Assembly (NCBI GenBank): GCA_022565935.1
Contig: JADFJY010000066.1
Location: forward strand, 1 to 6,742
DNA from: Nitrososphaerota archaeon
GTDB taxonomy: Archaea; Thermoproteota; Nitrososphaeria; Nitrososphaerales; Nitrosopumilaceae
Length of the DNA stretch: 6,742 nt
Direction of reading: 5' to 3'
Of this stretch, positions 1 to 5,297 are shown in pieces. Every line of letters begins with the position of its first letter. The first letter of the stretch is position 1. A program made the translations under genes and the position numbers. The notes below the pieces were generated by a model. That model did not search any database. It saw only the letters and a program-made list of their open reading frames with translations, and was not told the origin of the DNA.

Positions 1-390
1 GTAATTTCAAAAAAAATAACTAGCGTAGATGAAATTCGTGATTATTTCAAACTCTGCAATAGGATAAAAGAGTTAGATCCTAAAATTAGATTTGCAGGTG
101 TGATAAATGAGAGAGGTCGGCTTGTTGCAGGAGGAATGAAAGAAGGGGTGGAGCCACTTGAAAGTCAAAAAGAAGATGAGGTATTGTTTATGGAATTAGC
201 ATTGAAAGCAAAAATGAGAAAAGAATTTGACAAACAGTTGGGTTTAGTTAATTTTGCAATGTCTCTAAGAGAAAAGGCAATTGTAATGAGTTTTCCCATA
301 GGAAATAGTAACATATTGTATGTATTTGCTGATCCTAATGTCGACTACCAGAAACTTGTAGAAAAAATCCTAAGTTCAATAACTCGATAA
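1..390 (+). CDS. DUF6659-like small protein, 5' partial
   Basis: The frame is open from the first base of the window to a TAA at 388-390 (129 codons visible). A GTG at 100 would give a shorter protein, but the conserved stretch DPKIRFA (codons 26-32) lies before it, and no ATG/GTG/TTG exists in frame between bases 1 and 99. The true start is therefore outside the window. VAGGM follows at codons 42-46, then a charged segment, an LREKAIVMSFPIG strand-like stretch and a C-terminal LYVFADPNVDY segment. The alternating hydrophobic pattern would suit a small alpha/beta, roadblock/profilin-like fold, but that is inference. The minus-strand gene at 611-973 is a paralogue. I associate the signature with thaumarchaeal family DUF6659 (from memory). 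The biochemical role is unknown; no signal peptide or membrane segment is visible in the part present. Confidence 0.85.
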   Translation, partial: VISKKITSVDEIRDYFKLCNRIKELDPKIRFAGVINERGRLVAGGMKEGVEPLESQKEDEVLFMELALKAKMRKEFDKQLGLVNFAMSLREKAIVMSFPIGNSNILYVFADPNVDYQKLVEKILSSITR

Positions 391-394
391 GGAT

Positions 395-426
395 GTGGTA
401 TTTGTGAAATCAGTTTAACACTCTAG
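395..426 (-). repeat. Intergenic repeat copy R1 (17-nt core family)
   Basis: The plus strand here contains AAATCAGTTTAACACTC at 407-423, beginning 16 bases after the stop of the DUF6659-like gene. It is the reverse-oriented copy of elements at 1452-1482 and 2156-2186 and at the ends of the two 65-bp repeats. The flanks (GTGGTATTTGTG before the core) match the other copies more weakly. Relative to the gene it follows, it has the same sense as the copy behind the PPOX gene. Confidence 0.6.
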
Positions 427-446
427 TGAATATCAATTTCCATAAT

Positions 447-470
447 ACTTGAGACAGTATTGTATCAAGT
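447..470. terminator. Stem-loop 3' of the DUF6659-like gene
   Basis: ACTTGA (447-452) pairs with TCAAGT (465-470), and inner ACA (454-456) pairs with TGT (461-463) around a GTAT loop, with one mismatch between the two stems. It lies 57 bases after the stop codon at 390 and is followed by AT-rich sequence. It may mark the 3' end of that transcript, but there is no long T-run and archaeal termination does not need a hairpin, so the terminator role is tentative. The rest of the 391-610 spacer holds only a weak TTG-initiated reading frame that I do not accept as a gene. Confidence 0.35.
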
Positions 471-610
471 TTCAAAATATTTGCATATTTAGTGTATGAT
501 TGATACAAAAAATCACTTTTGAAATTAAAGAAATCTTTGAAAAATTACTAATTAAATTAAATTCTAGGCTCAATTCCAAGGGAATTCACCTACCATTCTT
601 GTGGAATAAT

Positions 611-973
611 TTAGTTTTGGTTTTTGTTATAGAGTTCAATTATTTCATCTACTACTACATTAGTGTCAGCTTCTTTTTCAGTACTTACAAGAAGTAAATT
701 ATCATTACCTAGGTAAAAGGAAAAGCGCTTAATCGTATCATATTCAGCCATACTATATTTTGTTTTGCCAAGCATTTTTGCCGAATCTTTACGTGACTTC
801 CAATCAAGAACAGAGAGATTAACCAATTCATTTTCCATATGCTCTGAAAGTAGACTTTCTAATCCTTCTCTCATTCCTCCTGCAACACGAGCAGCCCATT
901 CATCATAAACGGAAGCAAATCTGATTTTAGGATCTGTTTCTAAAATTTGTGAGCAGAACCTTTCGTAATCCAA
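611..973 (-). CDS. DUF6659-like small protein, diverged paralogue
   Basis: This 120-aa protein starts at a TTG (973-971). The open frame continues upstream to 1070, but contains no ATG or GTG, so TTG is the best start. Similarity to the gene at 1-390 begins right at this start: DY....C..I.E.DPKIRFA aligns at residues 2-20, followed by VAGGMREG at 30-37. The central part has drifted, and the C-terminal half is recognisable mainly by hydrophobic pattern (FYLGNDNLLLVSTEKE). I associate the signature with the thaumarchaeal DUF6659 family (from memory); function is unknown. The two paralogues converge across a 220-bp spacer. No strong TATA element is visible before the TTG; a CTAATAG stretch near 998-1003 is the only candidate. 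The weak start, weak promoter and drift could mean specialisation or early decay, but the frame itself is intact. Confidence 0.8.
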   Translation of the reverse strand: MDYERFCSQILETDPKIRFASVYDEWAARVAGGMREGLESLLSEHMENELVNLSVLDWKSRKDSAKMLGKTKYSMAEYDTIKRFSFYLGNDNLLLVSTEKEADTNVVVDEIIELYNKNQN

Positions 974-1088
974 TAATTGTTCTAAGCAACTTTGACTATT
1001 AGGTTTTTGATGCTTAATCCATAGAGGCTTTATGGAAACACTTGAAATCCTTAGCCAAAAAATGTGTAATTACTAAAGACAGACACAG

Positions 1089-1098
1089 TATATTATAA
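1089..1098 (+). promoter_or_regulatory. TATA box of the cysteine-rich microprotein gene
   Basis: TATATTATAA is centred about 25 bp before the ATG at 1119. That spacing puts the transcription start at or within a base or two of the start codon, the arrangement expected for a leaderless archaeal mRNA. It is one of the clearest TATA elements in the window. Confidence 0.65.
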
Positions 1099-1118
1099 TT
1101 TAATGTGGTATAGTTATC

Positions 1119-1226
1119 ATGGATATACAATGCAAAACATGTGACAAGGTATGTGTAGGCGTCTATAGAAACTATTGCTCTTTTGATTGTCTACAATCTG
1201 CAATGAAAATGATGATTCTTAGTTAA
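1119..1226 (+). CDS. Cysteine-rich zinc-finger-like microprotein (35 aa)
   Basis: The ATG at 1119 opens a 35-codon frame ending in TAA at 1224-1226. Five cysteines (C5, C8, C12, C20, C24) are arranged C-x2-C-x3-C-x7-C-x3-C. The YCSFDCLQ segment (residues 19-26) resembles the second knuckle of treble-clef-type zinc fingers such as the MYND, HIT and TRASH groups, whose hallmark is YCSxxC. A C-terminal helix-like tail rich in Met follows (SAMKMMIL). The frame would bind one Zn(II) through four of the five cysteines; this is inferred. Support for a real gene comes from the cysteine spacing plus a TATA box exactly one promoter length upstream. No Shine-Dalgarno site is needed if the message is leaderless. 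It is divergent from the DUF6659-like gene at 611-973. The 5-bp hairpin with T-run at 1362-1378 could end its transcript, which would then include the 65-bp repeat. The role is unknown; zinc-dependent nucleic-acid or protein binding is the simplest guess. Confidence 0.7.
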   Translation: MDIQCKTCDKVCVGVYRNYCSFDCLQSAMKMMILS

Positions 1227-1287
1227 AGATTACAACAGGTTTCATTTACCAAGTGCTTACAATAAAAAATGAGACTCAGAAAATTGA

Positions 1288-1352
1288 ATGGTTTACAGAC
1301 CAATAGTCGTTTTGCAAAGATTGGCTTAATTGTTTGAAGAGTATCAAACTAA
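1288..1352 (+). repeat. 65-bp direct repeat, copy A
   Basis: This stretch recurs at 3012-3076 with a single difference (A at 1316, G at 3040). It can fold into two stem-loops: CCAAT (1300-1304) with ATTGG (1320-1324), then GTTTGA with TCAAAC around AGAGTA (1332-1349). The last 15 bases, GAGTATCAAACTAA plus a preceding A, contain the core also found at 395-426, 1452-1482 and 2156-2186. Copies A and B bracket the PPOX/membrane-protein gene pair. Confidence 0.9.
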
Positions 1353-1361
1353 AACTTCAAC

Positions 1362-1378
1362 ACCCTTTGAGGGTTTTT
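1362..1378 (+). terminator. Short hairpin with T-run
   Basis: ACCCT (1362-1366) and AGGGT (1370-1374) form a perfect 5-bp stem with a TTG loop, followed directly by TTTT. It is the most terminator-like element in the window and would stop plus-strand transcription coming from the microprotein gene at 1119 through repeat copy A. Confidence 0.5.
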
Positions 1379-1451
1379 CAAACGTTATACAATACTTTCT
1401 AACTAATTATGGGACCTGATATGCTAACAATACACATCGAACCTTAGTCGT

Positions 1452-1482
1452 TAGAGTGTCAAACTGATTTTGTAAATCCCGC
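1452..1482 (+). repeat. Intergenic repeat copy R2 (17-nt core family)
   Basis: GAGTGTCAAACTGATTT (1455-1471) is followed by TGTAAATCCC, shared with the copy at 2156-2186. Reading the minus strand, it begins about 10 bases after the PPOX stop codon, so it would be in that gene's 3' untranslated region. Upstream, ACC and TAGTCGTT also occur in the 65-bp repeat, as if R2 were a 65-bp unit with its middle deleted. Confidence 0.7.
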
Positions 1483-1491
1483 TAGAAGGAA

Positions 1492-1902
1492 TTATTGTGG
1501 AGGTTGCATATGAAAAATTTTTTCAGGTTGTATTTTCAAAATTATTCTTCGCTCCCCTGGAGAACGATTGGGATATTTATCAAGACCAAAATATTTCTTT
1601 GCAAGTTTGTCAATATGTTCATCAGCACCTTCTTCTGTAAGTTCTGTTACTTTCCCTCTTATTGTTACCATGTTGTAAGGATTTTCTTGGTCATAAATTG
1701 ATAGGGCGATTCGATTATCTCGTCTGATATTTTTTTCTTTCACACGTCCTCTTGCAGTGTTTATCAAAATGGTATTTCCATCCAAATCAACCCATGTAGG
1801 AGCAACATGAGGAGAACCATCATTCATCAAGGTCACAAAAGACGCAAAGTTTTTTCCTTGAAATAATTTCGCAATTTCAGGAGTAATTGTAGTTTGACTC
1901 AT
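1492..1902 (-). CDS. PPOX-class (pyridoxamine-5'-phosphate-oxidase-like) F420/FMN-binding protein
   Basis: The 136-aa product matches the single-domain split-barrel flavin-binding family often named PPOX class F420-dependent oxidoreductase (Rv1155-like). The N-terminal region FASFVTLMNDGSPHVAPTWVDLDGN (residues 19-43) forms the first strands. INTARGRVKEKNIRRDNRIALSIYD (47-71) is the typical cofactor phosphate-binding and dimer segment, and VTIRGKVTEL (79-88) is the next strand. Length is normal for the family. Thaumarchaea make F420, so F420 or FMN-linked reduction of a small molecule is plausible, but the substrate cannot be read from sequence. It starts at an ATG. TAAAATTG at 1923-1930 is about 25 bp upstream, which would give a leaderless message. 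It is divergent from the membrane protein gene at 2270 across a 367-bp spacer. Repeat copy R2 lies just behind its stop codon. Cytoplasmic. Confidence 0.9.
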   Translation of the reverse strand: MSQTTITPEIAKLFQGKNFASFVTLMNDGSPHVAPTWVDLDGNTILINTARGRVKEKNIRRDNRIALSIYDQENPYNMVTIRGKVTELTEEGADEHIDKLAKKYFGLDKYPNRSPGERRIILKIQPEKIFHMQPPQ

Positions 1903-2004
1903 GATTTATCTAGACAAGGCTACAATTTTAGGATTTTCTCAAAATCTTTATCTTTCTTGTCATCCTTATTGATAATAGAATACTCCCCTTGAGTGTTTTG
2001 TACA

Positions 2005-2037
2005 CCAACTGGTAATACTCGGCAGTCTGCCAGTTGG
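2005..2037. promoter_or_regulatory. Inverted repeat with T-rich tail: operator pair or small-RNA hairpin
   Basis: CCAACTGG (2005-2012) and CCAGTTGG (2030-2037) are perfect reverse complements separated by 17 bases, followed by AATTTTTAATTATTTTTGG. Each arm is itself close to palindromic (CCARYTGG), with centres 25 bp apart, so they could be two binding sites for a dimeric regulator of the divergent genes. Alternatively the arms form an 8-bp RNA stem that ends at a T-rich stop signal. A competing GGCA/TGCC stem (2021-2024 with 2028-2031) overlaps the second arm. Confidence 0.5.
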
Positions 2038-2155
2038 AATTTTTAATTATTTTTGGAGCCTAAATTACCGATAAAACGTATCGAATCTTAACCGAGTTAC
2101 AATTATTTTATTGAAAATGAGGGTATCTAACTTTTAGTTCAATACCACAATGGGG

Positions 2156-2186
2156 TTGAGTGTTAAACTAATTTTGTAAATCCCCC
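2156..2186 (+). repeat. Intergenic repeat copy R3 (17-nt core family)
   Basis: GAGTGTTAAACTAATTT (2158-2174) followed by TGTAAATCCCCC matches copy R2 at 1452-1482 with few differences. Unlike R1, R2 and the copy inside repeat B, no gene ends next to it; it lies in the divergent spacer, about 85 bp before the membrane-protein start. Confidence 0.65.
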
Positions 2187-2269
2187 TCAAAGATTGTAAT
2201 CTTACTATGATTATCCCGTCCCAGAAATTTTGGAAATAATGATAAAAAGATGGTTGCCTAGTTTTACTT

Positions 2270-2998
2270 GTGGAAAATATCCTTCAAAAAAGAGGGGCAG
2301 AGCTTGGGCTAGTCATTATTGTAATAATTCTTAGTGGGGCTTCGGCAAGCTTTGTGATTTTTGGGCCTTTAGATATTATGTCATACGCAATGTACAGAGA
2401 TGTAGTGATTATTCCCTCTGTGGTTATAATATTTACAATAGGGATTTTAATACGTTCAAAATTCCCACATCTTACAAACAGATTATTCATAGGAATGGCA
2501 GCTGGTACAGTTGCATCATTTGCTCTAGAAGCAATTAGGATTCCAGCTTACATGTTTACAAAATGGATTCCAATGGACAGTATGATCTCTGTTCCAGGAT
2601 TATTACTAACTGAAAAAATTACTGCACTATCTGAAGTAAAACAAACAATTATGCAATCAGGTGTTCCAATGAATCTCTATCATGCACCACTTGATGCATT
2701 TATTGCTGGAGGGCTTTGGCACTTTTGGAACGGAGCTACATTTGGAATTATCTATGCTTTGTTAATTGGAAAAGGAAAGTGGTGGTATGGCATAATCTGG
2801 GCTGTAGTAATTGAAATGGTAATGATGGTTGCTCCATATTTGATAATTATGAAAGGACCATTTGGAATAGAACACATGGATGGATACAATATTTTTGTAA
2901 TTACATTGATAGCTCATTTGGCGTTTGGTGCTGTACTTGGTATTTTAGTACAGAAATGGAAAAAAGATGAACAAATAACTGCCAAGAGTGTTGGATAA
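2270..2998 (+). CDS. Six-helix integral membrane protein of unknown function
   Basis: The 242-aa product starts at GTG (2270); a stop at 2243-2245 and no other start codon leave this as the only choice. Hydrophobic segments are at about residues 11-31, 44-62, 71-89, 143-166, 171-194 and 206-228, giving six likely membrane helices. A loop of some 50 residues between helices 3 and 4 contains RIPAYMFTKWIPMDSM (90-105) and PGLLLT (109-114). Helix 4 opens with a WHFWNGATFG stretch (150-159). The last helix ends in a basic tail (QKWKKDE), suggesting a cytoplasmic C-terminus. I do not recognise a transporter or enzyme family; the HFWNGATFG motif loosely recalls small membrane families such as DUF6789, not firmly. 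GATAAAAAG at 2241-2249 is a candidate TATA box for a leaderless message. It is divergent from the PPOX gene, and 65-bp repeat copy B begins 13 bases after its stop. A shared regulator with PPOX is possible but unproven. Confidence 0.85.
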   Translation: MENILQKRGAELGLVIIVIILSGASASFVIFGPLDIMSYAMYRDVVIIPSVVIIFTIGILIRSKFPHLTNRLFIGMAAGTVASFALEAIRIPAYMFTKWIPMDSMISVPGLLLTEKITALSEVKQTIMQSGVPMNLYHAPLDAFIAGGLWHFWNGATFGIIYALLIGKGKWWYGIIWAVVIEMVMMVAPYLIIMKGPFGIEHMDGYNIFVITLIAHLAFGAVLGILVQKWKKDEQITAKSVG

Positions 2999-3011
2999 TC
3001 AAGTATAGATT

Positions 3012-3076
3012 ATGGTTTACAGACCAATAGTCGTTTTGCGAAGATTGGCTTAATTGTTTGAAGAGTATCAAACTAA
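3012..3076 (+). repeat. 65-bp direct repeat, copy B
   Basis: Identical to 1288-1352 except G at 3040. It keeps both potential stem-loops, CCAAT with ATTGG and GTTTGA with TCAAAC. The 3' end, GAGTATCAAACTAATTT (3064-3080), carries the 17-nt core, in the same sense relative to the methyltransferase gene (minus, ending at 3130) as R1 and R2 are to the genes they follow. Confidence 0.9.
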
Positions 3077-3078
3077 TT

Positions 3079-3116
3079 TAACAAAACTCGCCCCAGGCAT
3101 TACAGTTTTTGTTAAT
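3079..3116. terminator. Convergent (bidirectional) stem-loop terminator candidate
   Basis: TTAACAAAACT (3079-3089) pairs with AGTTTTTGTTAA (3105-3116), giving 11 pairs with one bulged T around a C-rich 15-base loop. It sits between two convergent genes, the membrane protein (+, ends 2998) and the methyltransferase (-, ends 3130). It has T-runs in the 3' arm on the plus strand and a TTTT run in the minus reading, so it could stop transcription from both sides. Confidence 0.55.
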
Positions 3117-3129
3117 ATTCTAAATCACA

Positions 3130-4002
3130 CTATTTTTTGCAAATAATCAAATCTACTTTATAGTTCAAAGTAGCACGCGGATTTAGTTTTAAATTCCAAG
3201 GTATGTAAGATGGATTTTTTGTTTTAGATGAAATTTTGAATCCCAAATTCAACAAATTTGTACGTAGTGTATCTTCATCAATTGGTTTTTTGACAGAATT
3301 TGTACCTCTATCAAAATCATATGGATCAGATATAACAAAATATCCAGTTGAAATTTGTTTTGATATATGTTTTAGTAGATCAAGAGGTTCAATTAATTCT
3401 AAAATATTTAATGCAAGTATTAAATCAAATTGTAATTTTCCAAAAACAGGAGATAATGAATCTGCTATAATATAATCAAGATTATTTTTTGAAGATTTTT
3501 TTGCATATCTAAGTGCACTAAATGATCTATCAATTCCAAATACCATATCATGGCATTCAGCCAAAGAAGATGTAATGATTCCAATTGAACAACCATACTC
3601 CAAGACAAGTTTTGATTTTGCAATAAAATTAAGATTTTTTTTTATTATAGAATAGAATTTAGAACTTTTATTATTTTGATATATTTTAGACCATCTTTCC
3701 TCAAGTGCTGTTCTATCATTATTGATTAGTTTGATTTGAGATAACGAGAATTTTAAGAAACTTTTCATTTTTCCAGAATTAGCTAATCGATAGAGTTTAC
3801 CACCCAAAACTTTACGAGAAGAGAGGTAGTTAGAAAAATCATCCCATAAAATTGGAATTTTCTCAATAATAGGAAATTCTAAATTGCATTTTACGCATTC
3901 CAAAATCCCTTCGTCAATTTCTTGATCAGATTTGAATACATCTAATTCTAGTTTAGAACCACATCTAACACATTTTAGGAATTTAGCACTAGATTCTAGC
4001 AT
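3130..4002 (-). CDS. SAM-dependent methyltransferase with N-terminal Trm112-like zinc ribbon
   Basis: From the ATG at 4002 the product has 290 residues. The N-terminus carries CVRCGSKLEL (Cys 11 and 14) and CVKCNLEFPIIEKIPIL (Cys 36 and 39), a Trm112-like zinc ribbon in which the second CxxC is typically followed by a hydrophobic I.xGIP-like strand. A helical linker (about 55-130) follows, then a class I methyltransferase core. Its motif I is VLEYGCSIG (133-141) and binds S-adenosylmethionine, with acidic D158 after the second strand (VFGIDRSF), IIADSLSP around 178-185, DLILALNILELI near motif IV, and FVISDPYDFD (222-231). The substrate is unknown; ribbon-plus-core proteins in archaea modify small molecules, lipids/glycans or proteins. 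A longer frame opens with TTG at 4059 (19 extra residues, hydrophobic), and a CATAAAAT stretch (minus, 4086-4093) lies about 30 bp before that TTG, so the upstream start cannot be excluded. It is divergent from the operon at 4098. Confidence 0.85.
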   Translation of the reverse strand: MLESSAKFLKCVRCGSKLELDVFKSDQEIDEGILECVKCNLEFPIIEKIPILWDDFSNYLSSRKVLGGKLYRLANSGKMKSFLKFSLSQIKLINNDRTALEERWSKIYQNNKSSKFYSIIKKNLNFIAKSKLVLEYGCSIGIITSSLAECHDMVFGIDRSFSALRYAKKSSKNNLDYIIADSLSPVFGKLQFDLILALNILELIEPLDLLKHISKQISTGYFVISDPYDFDRGTNSVKKPIDEDTLRTNLLNLGFKISSKTKNPSYIPWNLKLNPRATLNYKVDLIICKK

Positions 4003-4097
4003 TTCAGATAACAAATCAATTATTTGTAAACTAATAATTTTTTTGATACAAAAAACCAAGATAATGTTAAATGTAGTATTTTTTGATTTTATGCAAA
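4003..4097. promoter_or_regulatory. Shared divergent promoter region
   Basis: This AT-rich gap separates the methyltransferase (-) from the zincin-like operon (+). On the plus strand TTAAAT (4067-4072) lies about 28 bp before the ATG at 4098. On the minus strand CATAAAAT (4086-4093) could serve the methyltransferase, placing its transcript start near 4060. Both matches are modest. The two promoters would overlap head to head, so expression could interfere or be shared. Confidence 0.4.
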
Positions 4098-5294
4098 ATG
4101 GGAGAATTTGAAGAGTTTGCCGAAGCCCTATTTGGTCAATTATCAGTTGAAATTAATGAAGAAAAAGAGATTACAGAGTTAGCAATCAAGGCCAAAGAAA
4201 GTCTTGAAGATAAAGTACAATTCAAAGAATTAGAGGATATTTCAAAAGAAATTTTTCCAATTTTAAAAGATAAAGTAGAAGAGTATCTCGGTGTTAAAGT
4301 TCCAGATGATCTACAGCTAAAATTTCCAGAATTAGAAGATTTAAAAAAATTGAAAGGTAACAAAGTCTTTGCAGATAAAGAGGCGAAAAAGTATGTTACA
4401 GAATTATTTAACGCAGTTGCAAAAGAAGATTCAAAAAGAATTGCAGAATTGATGAAACAAGATACTACAAAGTATTTGGTATATTCAACATATGCAATTC
4501 AATACATCTCTAAAATTACAACAACATATGGAGATTATCTTGATTCTGTAATTTATCTAAACAAATTCATTTTATCAAAATATCCACAGATAATTCTTCA
4601 TAAACAAGGAGAGCCATACGAATCAAGATTTGAAAATGTAAATTCTGGGTATCGAGGCGCAGTAAAGATGACAGTGTTAGAAGAATTAATTCATTCTGCA
4701 CAAGGAAATCTACAACAAGTAAATAAGGATGCAGCAATGCAAGTAAACAAAATTAACGAAGAACTAGCAAGTATAATTTTATCACTTGATACAGATATAG
4801 TTAACAAGCTTTCAGAATATTGTCAGCTACAAGCTGTGCCAGATAATTTTCCATTTGCAAAAAAAGCAAATCTATTTTTCTTTTTAAACCCAGATCATTT
4901 TCTAATCGAACAGATTGGACCAGATGTTATGACATTTACACATGTAGAGATAGATCCAAAAATTGGAGAATTAATTCCACAACTTTTAGATATTTACAAG
5001 AGATGGCTTGTTCCAATTCAACAACACCATGCAGCATTTACTGCTATGGAAGGAATGGCAAGTTTTGCAATTGAAAATATCTTAAAAGATGATAAAGACT
5101 TTCAAAACTATCTTACCACGTTTATGGGAACAGACTTTTCTTCATATCAAATAAGAAAGAGTATGGGAAAAGACTTTACCAAAATAGTATATGAAAAACT
5201 AGGTAAGGATACATTCAAAAAAATGATTGAAATTCCTCCAAACACTAGAGAGCTCAAAGAACCTCAATTATACCTCAAAAAGATGAGTTTGTAA
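4098..5294 (+). CDS. Unknown protein with degenerate zincin-like motif (EExxH ... EGxA)
   Basis: The ATG at 4098 gives 398 residues; a TTG 15 bases earlier is less likely. The first ~110 residues are acidic and mostly helical (FEEFAEALFG, ELAIKAKESLEDK, and a VPDDLQLKFPELEDLKKLKG stretch). The middle contains VLEELIHSAQGN at residues 193-204. E196 and H199 sit where a gluzincin metallopeptidase has HExxH, but the first position is Glu (E195), giving EExxH. About 120 residues on, AMEGMASFAIE (316-326) resembles the EGxA..... segment that supplies the third zinc ligand in many such peptidases. It is soluble, with no signal peptide or membrane segment. I do not recognise a named family. It could be an inactive or divergent metallopeptidase, or an unrelated helical protein with a chance motif. 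The stop is followed three bases later by the SirB1-like gene, so they almost certainly share a transcript and perhaps a pathway. Confidence 0.85.
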   Translation: MGEFEEFAEALFGQLSVEINEEKEITELAIKAKESLEDKVQFKELEDISKEIFPILKDKVEEYLGVKVPDDLQLKFPELEDLKKLKGNKVFADKEAKKYVTELFNAVAKEDSKRIAELMKQDTTKYLVYSTYAIQYISKITTTYGDYLDSVIYLNKFILSKYPQIILHKQGEPYESRFENVNSGYRGAVKMTVLEELIHSAQGNLQQVNKDAAMQVNKINEELASIILSLDTDIVNKLSEYCQLQAVPDNFPFAKKANLFFFLNPDHFLIEQIGPDVMTFTHVEIDPKIGELIPQLLDIYKRWLVPIQQHHAAFTAMEGMASFAIENILKDDKDFQNYLTTFMGTDFSSYQIRKSMGKDFTKIVYEKLGKDTFKKMIEIPPNTRELKEPQLYLKKMSL

Positions 5295-5297
5295 CAA

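Larger units (their letters stand above)
1903..2269. other. Divergent spacer between PPOX and membrane-protein genes
   Basis: This 367-bp stretch has no credible gene; its longest wholly internal frames are around a dozen codons. It contains the candidate TATA element of the PPOX gene (1923-1930, minus), a plus-strand TATA-like stretch TTATTGATAATAG (1968-1980 region), the inverted repeat at 2005-2037 with a T-rich tail, repeat copy R3 (2156-2186), and a TATA-like GATAAAAAG (2241-2249) placed about 25 bp before the GTG of the membrane-protein gene. Such a long spacer is unusual in this otherwise compact window. Confidence 0.7.

Noticed and set aside
500..697. Plus-strand TTG-initiated frame of 65 codons
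   Set aside because: Its second half is the antisense of the 3' end of the DUF6659-like gene at 611-973, the start is a TTG directly after a stop, and no domain or convincing promoter is seen. The first half (500-610) looks mildly protein-like but cannot be supported alone.
1270..1338. 22-codon frame (ATG at 1270) running through repeat copy A, whose single base difference from copy B would be synonymous in this frame
   Set aside because: Copy B has no in-frame ATG near it, one substitution cannot show coding constraint, and the hairpins and intergenic setting fit a non-coding repeat better.
2239..2331. Frame starting ATG at 2239 (MIKRWLPSF...)
   Set aside because: It overlaps the membrane-protein gene in another phase, ends after 30 codons and shows no conserved pattern.
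395..3076. CRISPR array
   Set aside because: The repeated units are widely and irregularly spaced, occur in both orientations and enclose whole genes; there are no regular spacers or cas genes.
1288..3076. Insertion sequence or composite transposon
   Set aside because: No transposase-like frame, no terminal inverted repeats and no target-site duplication could be found at the ends of the 65-bp units.
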